Part shown: positions 58,901-64,000 of the stretch, piece by piece | Layout of the letters: every line of letters starts with the position of its first letter | Numbering within the stretch: the first letter of the stretch is position 1 | NCBI RefSeq assembly: GCF_040054535.1 | Contig: NC_090796.1 | Coordinates: 11,884,001-11,948,000 of the forward strand | From: Antennarius striatus | Taxonomy: Eukaryota; Chordata; Actinopteri; Lophiiformes; Antennariidae | Length of the DNA stretch: 64,000 nucleotides | Reading direction: 5' to 3' | The notes under the pieces: generated by a model | What the model saw: the letters and a program-made list of their open reading frames with translations, nothing else | Database searches by the model: none | What the model was told of the DNA's origin: nothing | Made by a program: the position numbers and the translations under genes

Positions 58901-59689
58901 GAAAATCTGGATCACAAAAAACTGAGTTCTCACAGTCTTTCAGTTGTACATTAAGGAACCAGGAGAAGCTTTTCAGCTCTGCCCAAGTAGGATCATGTAT
59001 TCCACAGTATAATAAAAGGTGGTGAACGCAATCAGCAGGATCTCCCATTCTGGATCCTTTTTGGTAGTTGAAATGGTCTAGATTCTGGTTTGTGTTGTAG
59101 AGCTTTAAGTATTGATATGGTCTTTGAATCCCCTCACTGCAAAACTCAACTTCATCCATGAGTGGATCATATGTCTGTTTTATCAATGATTCTCTCTTGG
59201 TCAACAATGTTTTCACGTCTTTTGGAGGTCTGCAATGGATGGTAGGCAGAATGTCAAGAAGTCCAATTCTTTTCTGTATGAAAAAGAACACATTGATTTT
59301 TGTACTTATAATTTTGAAACTAGAACCAGACATAATCCCCTATCATGCTGCTTTGAAAAGCATCACTGACATGGAATTTTAAAAGTTGAATTCAGAGTCA
59401 CAATCACAAGATTTTAAGTATGTTTGGTCCTCATGCATGATAATTAACACTGCTCTTCTGGTAGGCTTTACTCCATTTATTTGGAGAACAGCTAAATCCC
59501 CCCCCAAAATTGAGGGCATGTTGATTGTTGTGACTGAGCAGTTCAAAAGATATGTTTCCAGCCCCACTAGTGTACCCTTGAGTGAGATACTTAATCCTAA
59601 CTTTCTCCACGGGCGCCATAAAGGCTGCCCACTGCTCCTCAGGGATGGGACAAATGCAGAGAAGAGTTATTAAAATATTCCAAAAATAA

Positions 59690-59732
<43 letters not shown>

Positions 59733-62700
59733 CCATGTGTGTATTTTTCTTCTACCTGTTTTGATTTGGCTTCAGGTGATGAGTATGTTCTTAGGACCTC
59801 AACAGTGATCAAGTGCGCCGCATTCCTTCTCCACAGTGTGCCATGGTTGTCACTTAAACAGCCCAGGATTAAAAGATGGAACAGGAGCTCCTCAAGACCT
59901 GAACGAACCTAGCGTAACAAACGCAAGAGTTGTCAGACTCTGAAGAACAACCAGCCTCTCTCACAAACTCCAGCTCCTTTCACTCCATTGGGGCGACATT
60001 CTTTGTCCACCAACCAGTCTCTTTGTCAGGGAATTGGGTTGTCGAACTTAACCCTGTTGAGTGCTACCCAATCCACATTGCCCTGTCATCTATTTAATTA
60101 GCAGGTGGTTAAACCTCCAGAGATTGGGCGAATGTTGTCCTTTCGGGCTCACCCCCATCCACAGCTTGGACTCTGGAACCCAAACCCTTGAGAGGTGCTG
60201 GTCTCTCCACTTTTCTGGTGTTGCCCTGGGTGAGAGGCAGTGGGCTTGCTTATAGAACCAAAGCTCAGCCACCATATGTTGGAGTTTACCCCACTAAACG
60301 AGAGGGTCGAAGACGGATGGATGGAAGTACAACCAATAATAGGACCAGACACCTTCAGAAACAAATGGAGGGTACTTACTCCAGCTGTGTCAATGTGCAG
60401 GAGAACAGGGTCCTGCTCTCTCATGGGTGCCAGCTTCTCTGATAAACTCTTGACCAAAGAGTTTATGTCAACATGTGGCTCAATCAGTCTGATCCTGATA
60501 AGTTTTGCTCTGGGAGAGTTCTGTTGGAATTTTTCAAACAATCGATCCACATAAAGGGATTTTCCTATTGACAGAAAAGAGATGCACATAAACATACAGT
60601 ATATCGTATAAATTAATCTAAATATTGCAAATTTAATGGGAAATATTTATCATTTTAAAAATAAATTTAGGCAATAGCTTTTAAAAAACTTGATGGTATT
60701 ATACCTTAACTCCATTATAAGAACATTTTCACAACAGCATGGTAATTTGAGTTACCCTTACCAACTGCAGGGCGTACAGATGATACCATCCAGACTGAGA
60801 GTCGATCTGGAGACACCAGTGCAGAGGGATTTTGTGGGAATGTGTTTTGTGTGAAGTGGTGATGTAGATATTTCCTAGCAGTCTCTACTGCTAGACTCAC
60901 ACCAGCCTGTACTTTTTCACTGCTGAAAAAAGAAGGCACATATTTGTGCTGGTGCTCAACTGGACTAACTATTACCAAACGATAACGTGGGTTGGCACTC
61001 CTCTCAAGATCCTCAAATAGCTCCCCCAAGGCCACACTGATATCATAGGCCAAAAGGCCTGGATCCACAAGTGAGTATATCTTTTGCCACGTTTGTGAAG
61101 CACTTTGGCCAAGAACTCGACGGAGAAAGATCTCCACCTCCTCCTCCGTGGTTTCTTCTCTACAGACTAGCACCTCATCGGTAGATGGCAATGGTTGCTC
61201 AGGACTTTTCATGTAAAAAGACAAAATTGTGGTGAAAACTTCTGAGCTGGCGCAAAGCACAAGATTGGGCTTTCCTTCTTGGAGAAATGGTAGAAGGTTC
61301 CTTGTCACATACTGTGGGTGATTTTCAGAGAGGCATGAGAGGAATTGAGCCAACAATGTAATGTCTATAAATTCGCTGCAGTAATGCTGCATGTCACTCT
61401 TGAATTTATACCACAGGTTTTCAAGACTCTCTTCTTCAAACTTCATGATCCCTTCAACATCACTTTCAATTTCACTTTCATCCTCTGAAGAAAAATGCAT
61501 CACATCATCGACATCTTCAGTGTGTCCTGGCGAAACAAGCATTGCATTCACTGGATAGTGATCTTCATTGCTAAACTCAGCATCTTCCATTTCATTGTGC
61601 TTTGAGGCCATGTGTTTTGCCTTTACATAAGCGACTCTGACATCAGTTAACGTGCACTGAGGCTTTATTGGAAAAAGCAAATGCCATAATTGTGGAGGAA
61701 CTGACGTCTGCTGTTGACACACTTTGGGTATCCAGTGACACAAAAACACCATCTGCTCTGAGGTGTAGTGGTTTAGCAAACCGAAGTTGGAGCGCATCTC
61801 AGTGATGAAGGCACGCCATTCATTCTGGCAACTGTCCATAGAGTGAGCCAGTTTTCGTAGTTGCTCAGTCACCTCCCCATAGTATACCATCTCTTTACCA
61901 TTCAGTGACAAGAAGGTAACTTTAATGGATGGCTGCTGTTGTGGGCAGCATAGGACCAAAGCATGCCACTCCCTGAAGAGCATGTTGCCAGACATTTGCA
62001 TATGGAGAAGAATGGTGCCCAATCTCTGTACCTCTCCAAAAACCTACAGAATATGTAGAGAGAATTCTATATGTTTAAGAAGTTCATAAAACAGAAATCT
62101 GAGGTCACACACTTATCTTAGAACAATCAGGCTTACAGCTGAAATCTTCACTTTGGATAAATTTGAACAAAGTTGAATAGATTCTACACAGGCAAATACT
62201 GCTGACTTGAAAGTGGTTAATTTTAAGGTTGATTTATTTTATGTGAACCTAATTTACAACAAATCTATAGCCTTATCTACTTCACGGTGTAATTTCAGTA
62301 CTTTAGACAAACAAGCGTTTCTATCAAGCAAGCTTAAAAACTGTTTCTATTCAACAGTGGTGTCGTTCAAAGACTTCTTCATTATTAACTATTGTTTTGC
62401 ATTGTTCTGATCTTTTTCTGCTTTCAACAAGGGCAGATACATTCCTCTTTGTCTTCTTTTTTTCCTCTCTAAATCTCATTGCTGCTTCTTCTGCCCTGTC
62501 TGGACAACTCCTGTTGGCACTGTCCAACAATCTGGATCAATTATGGGATTGATGAGTTGGGCTCTCAACTCAATTGATAAAATCAATTTTACAAGGAGTG
62601 TTCCGTGTGAACCTATCTGTCTTGATGGGACATTCTCTGTGGGCTACATGAGGAACCCTTGGGAGATGTGCCTGGTGGTTCCATTTGTGGAAGATGTTGA

Positions 62701-64000
62701 AGATCTTTATCTGTTTGAATACACGATAACAGGGCTCGCAGTGAGTGTTGCCATAATGTGTTAAAAAATTGGAAAGACGGCAGCAAATCAAGAAGTCTAA
62801 CATCCTTGTTTGGTGAGATGGCAGTGGGTACACAAACTATGGTGATTAATGAGCTTAACTGTAAGATAGACAACATCTCGGGGGAGCTCATTATTCTGTG
62901 CGGGGTAGTGGGAAAGCGGGGAGCCCAACAGGAGTATAGAGAGGACTCAATTGACTGAATTGAAGTCCCTCAAAATCAAGTCATCGCTTTCCCTTACTCA
63001 ATAAAGAGATCAATAACGTACTATAATCATCTCATCTCCTCTCATTAAAGATTAAACTTCAAACTAAAAACTGTGTTTTATAAATGCTACTGACCTCTGT
63101 GAACCTGTTAACCTGTTCACTGCCATGCTCCCCTTTGGATGACATGAGCATTAGTTTGTTCTGTAGCTCCAGAAGATCTTCAAGCTTGTAGCTCCTCTCG
63201 TCTGGCTCCATTTTCACTGTGACGTGTACCATGTTTTGTAGACATCTCTACAGACAAATGAAAATTACAAAAAACTAAGAAAAGGCCCAAATCTTCATAA
63301 AATTCAACTTATTTCTGATACATTTTTTTATTGAATATTATCTGCATACCTCCTCTGTCTTTCCTTCAGACCATCCTATATGATAAACCCCACTAGCATT
63401 AATAGAGGAGGCAAGGAATAGAGAGGACTGCTCCACAGAGCCGTGAGTCTCCTTCAGTGCCTTCAGCCAACTCAGCAATCGAGTGGACTCTTTCTAGAAA
63501 ACGAAGTCAGGAGAATCATTGTAACTTTACTTCAGCAAAAGGGCTTTATGTTATGCATATAAAAAAGGAAGACATAAATACCAATTTATCTGGCAGTTTT
63601 TCATCTCTACCTAGGGTTTCCCACACTTGCTTAGCACATTTCATGAAGTCCTTAAAACCAGCTTGTGGGGAGAGGGAGTAAAGTAGAGGGGCATAACCCA
63701 TTATTGCATCGTGGAAACAAGCCACCTGGTCGATCTCGGTGTCATTCTCCCCTGCAGATATGGAAGCCAGCTCTACATAGACCTTCAAATCGCTCATATC
63801 TGTTGAAAAAAAGCAAATATGCATTGCTGAACAATGTTTTTACATTGGGATGGAGGTTTTCATTTTTCATTTGTGCCTCACTTTTAAGATTCTCTTTGAC
63901 CCAGTTGACTAGAGTCTGGCTATCGAGAAACTCTTCCAGACAGTCACATTGCTGTTTAGTGACAGTGGAGAGTTGCTGCTTGGCACGCAGTAGGTCATCA
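38902..64000 (-). CDS. rnf213: E3 ubiquitin-protein ligase RNF213 (mysterin), C-terminal three quarters
   Basis: A giant AAA-plus E3 ligase known from moyamoya disease, lipid-droplet biology and ubiquitylation of bacterial LPS. About 48 exons, 3,900 residues; the N-terminus lies past the right edge. Exons from the right: 64000-63882, 63799-63582, 63493-63350, 63247-63095, 62043-60762, 60564-60380, 59908-59756, 59273-55440, 55344-55208, 55116-55018, 54908-54796, 54700-54587, 54508-54423, 54321-54165, (54098-54040 inferred), 53949-53825, 53688-53500, 53402-53269, 53161-52986, 52897-52733, 52479-52292, 52200-52077, 51792-51692, 51582-51403, 50981-50836, 50745-50646, 48820-48709, 48480-48276, 48113-47926, 47297-47115, 46438-46337, 46250-46008, 45884-45800, 45702-45668, 45572-45442, 45371-45221, 45135-44970, 44085-44006, 43877-43629, 43369-43237, 43116-43033, 42693-42498, 41940-41739, 41659-41582, 41467-41225, 40280-40191, 39718-39540, 39040-38902. 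Phases agree throughout. The C-terminus ends in a [16 protein letters not shown] tail similar to human. Teleosts have rnf213 paralogues; I cannot say which this is. Confidence 0.93.
40766..40968. repeat. Composite (TATG)n(TATC)n microsatellite on a retroposon tail
   Basis: Opens with GCAATTTCCTCCGGGATTAA then TAAAGTA, the LINE/SINE 3' end also seen inverted at 1146-1180, and then runs into TATG units that switch to TATC units near 40873. It lies in the rnf213 intron between exons 41467-41225 and 40280-40191. Confidence 0.93.
41942..41960. repeat. Poly-G tract at an rnf213 acceptor
   Basis: A run of about 18 G on the plus strand. On the coding strand it is a poly-C polypyrimidine tract ending CAG directly before the exon that starts at 41940. 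Confidence 0.9.
42185..42330 (+). mobile_element. Decayed Tc1/mariner-like transposase fragment
   Basis: The plus strand reads '...ggatcctttcagcaagacga' and then, in another frame, PPDLNPIKH, which resembles the SPDLNPIEH motif around the catalytic Asp of Tc1/mariner transposases. Frames are broken and the piece is short. It lies in the rnf213 intron between exons 42693-42498 and 41940-41739. Confidence 0.4.
44283..44345 (-). mobile_element. Retroposon 3'-tail remnant
   Basis: On the minus strand it reads AATTTCCCTGACAAAACCTCC then TTAAGGGATAAATAAAG (broken here to keep it short), the same AATTTCC...GGAT.AATAAAG pattern as other tails in this window. It lies in the rnf213 intron between 44970 and 44085, which otherwise holds A/T-rich sequence. 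Confidence 0.5.
45442..45884 (-). other. rnf213: rnf213 RZ finger, split over exons including a 35-nt microexon
   Basis: Exons 45884-45800, 45702-45668 (35 nt) and 45572-45442 join to give [12 protein letters not shown] then [22 protein letters not shown]. This matches the RNF213-ZNFX1 (RZ) zinc finger that is needed for LPS ubiquitylation in human RNF213 (C-x3-H and C-x2-C ligands present). The next exon (45371-45221) matches the human RLLTHLA region. Confidence 0.9.
46601..46770 (+). mobile_element. tRNA-derived SINE, 5' and middle part
   Basis: Starts GGGCGGCACGGTGGAGCAGT, has a B-box-like GGTTTGAGTCCC, and continues through 'gttctccccgtgttagtgtg' and 'ctcctcccacctccaaaaac'. It is a well-known fish SINE architecture, inserted in the rnf213 intron between exons 47297-47115 and 46438-46337. 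Confidence 0.75.
47298..47925. other. rnf213 intron, nothing recognised
   Basis: About 630 bp of A/T-rich intron. No exon with matching phase or known repeat seen. Confidence 0.5.
48821..49743. other. rnf213 intron left of the Tigger element
   Basis: A/T-rich intronic sequence including a TTTATTTATT run near 49381-49400. No exon or gene was seen. Confidence 0.5.
49744..50575 (+). mobile_element. Deleted Tigger/pogo-like DNA transposon with perfect TIRs
   Basis: Ends CAGGTAGTCGTCGACTTACG and its exact inverse (about 23-bp TIRs), flanked by TA at 49742-49743 and 50576-50577, the expected target duplication of the Tc1/mariner-pogo group. The body of 832 bp keeps only the C-terminal tail of a Tigger-like transposase: [13 protein letters not shown] in one frame and [20 protein letters not shown] in another, followed by a [12 protein letters not shown] tail. 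Stops and frame changes break it. It lies in the rnf213 intron between exons 50745-50646 and 48820-48709. Confidence 0.88.
51403..51582 (-). other. rnf213: rnf213 RING finger exon (C3HC4)
   Basis: A single 180-nt exon holds the whole RING: CPVC, then [12 protein letters not shown] and CPQC. Spacing fits C-x2-C, C-x-H-x2-C-x2-C and C-x2-C of RNF213 RINGs. It follows the AAA core in the transcript, as expected. Confidence 0.93.
55440..59273 (-). other. rnf213: rnf213 giant exon encoding the AAA-plus core
   Basis: One uninterrupted 3,834-nt exon (1,278 codons, phase 0 at both ends). It carries two nucleotide-binding sites: Walker A GETGCGKT (about 58350-58321) with Walker [10 protein letters not shown] (about 58165-58135), and GKPGSSKS (about 57340-57310) with [12 protein letters not shown] (about 57120-57085). 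These correspond to the two ATP-binding AAA modules of the RNF213 core. An acidic, low-complexity Asp/Glu/Met-rich insert lies at about 55970-55620. A single giant exon here is also a feature of mammalian RNF213, as I recall. Confidence 0.93.
59565..59731 (+). mobile_element. SINE 3' fragment ending in a (GT)n microsatellite
   Basis: Contains 'cccttgagtgagatacttaa', 'gggcgccataaaggctgccc' and 'actgctcctcagggatggga ... aatgcagagaa', the body of the same SINE type as at 9290-9440, and ends in a GT run at 59692-59731. It lies in the rnf213 intron upstream of the giant exon. Confidence 0.65.
60040..60335 (+). mobile_element. Retrotransposon ORF fragment of unassigned class
   Basis: A plus-strand frame encodes [20 protein letters not shown] then [14 protein letters not shown] recognise similar text as recurring in fish genomes, likely from a non-LTR element, but cannot name the family. 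It ends near 'gacggatggatggaag'. It is inserted in the rnf213 intron between exons 60564-60380 and 59908-59756, 45 bp from the former. Confidence 0.5.
60762..62043 (-). other. rnf213: rnf213 1.28-kb exon upstream of the AAA core
   Basis: Encodes 427 codons opening [20 protein letters not shown] and ending RPAVG, whose last codon is completed by the next exon to give [12 protein letters not shown]. An acidic stretch (about 61590-61440) lies in the middle. PAVGKS is P-loop-like and comes from the junction of two exons; in RNF213 this is one of the degenerate AAA modules. Confidence 0.85.
62400..63060 (+). other. Unclassified plus-strand ORF pair in rnf213 intron
   Basis: Two overlapping plus-strand frames, 62543-62764 (73 codons) and 62758-62958 (66 codons), look like one coding sequence broken by a frameshift. 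The first has [20 protein letters not shown] and then a hydrophobic [11 protein letters not shown] stretch; the second includes [15 protein letters not shown]. The segment ends with AATAAAG-like sequence (62998-63005). It may be a retrotransposon or other repeat protein; I do not recognise it. Confidence 0.4.

Noticed and set aside
55690..59025. Many plus-strand ORFs of 60-148 codons
   Set aside because: Antisense shadows of the rnf213 giant exon; no independent motifs and no splice structure.

Overview
This is a vertebrate nuclear segment, almost certainly from a teleost fish. The evidence is spliced genes with GT-AG introns, abundant long dinucleotide and tetranucleotide microsatellites, tRNA-derived SINE pieces, a reverse-transcriptase fragment of a type common in fish, and a Tigger-like DNA transposon. 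There is no prokaryotic, viral or CRISPR content. I could not identify the species.

Four protein-coding genes were found, all on the minus strand, so they read right to left. (1) 1-7137 is the 5' part of tankyrase 2 (tnks2): 18 coding exons for about 696 residues of ankyrin repeats. The SAM and PARP domains lie beyond the left edge. (2) 12013-19712 is a complete st6galnac2-like sialyltransferase, 9 coding exons and 476 residues. (3) 24003-37097 is a complete cep131 (AZI1), about 1208 residues, with a non-coding first exon near 38.36-38.47 kb. (4) 38902 to beyond 64000 is the C-terminal three quarters of rnf213, about 3,900 residues in some 48 exons. It includes a 3,834-bp exon with two AAA P-loops, a RING exon and an RZ finger split over four exons. 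Exon phases were followed junction by junction in all four genes and they stay in frame. Two weak points in rnf213 are flagged: the donor at about 47.1 kb and an inferred 59-nt exon at 54.0 kb.

Between the genes, 7.14-12.0 kb and 19.7-24.0 kb hold microsatellites, SINE pieces and unannotated sequence. Introns hold a 5'-truncated LINE (15.0-16.6 kb), a deleted Tigger-like element with perfect TIRs and TA duplications (49744-50575), several SINE/LINE 3' tails that end in microsatellites, and unclassified ORF-bearing repeats at 60.0-60.3 kb and 62.4-63.0 kb.

The most interesting observations are these: a frame-preserving tandem duplication of a three-exon cassette inside cep131; TG/CA microsatellites lying directly against several tnks2 splice sites, including a TG-tract plus T-tract arrangement before a 37-nt exon; and an unclassified plus-strand ORF pair inside an rnf213 intron. 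No novel multi-gene system was found. The four genes act in unrelated processes: Wnt/telomere PARylation, Golgi O-glycan sialylation, centriolar satellites/cilia, and ubiquitin-based antimicrobial and lipid biology.
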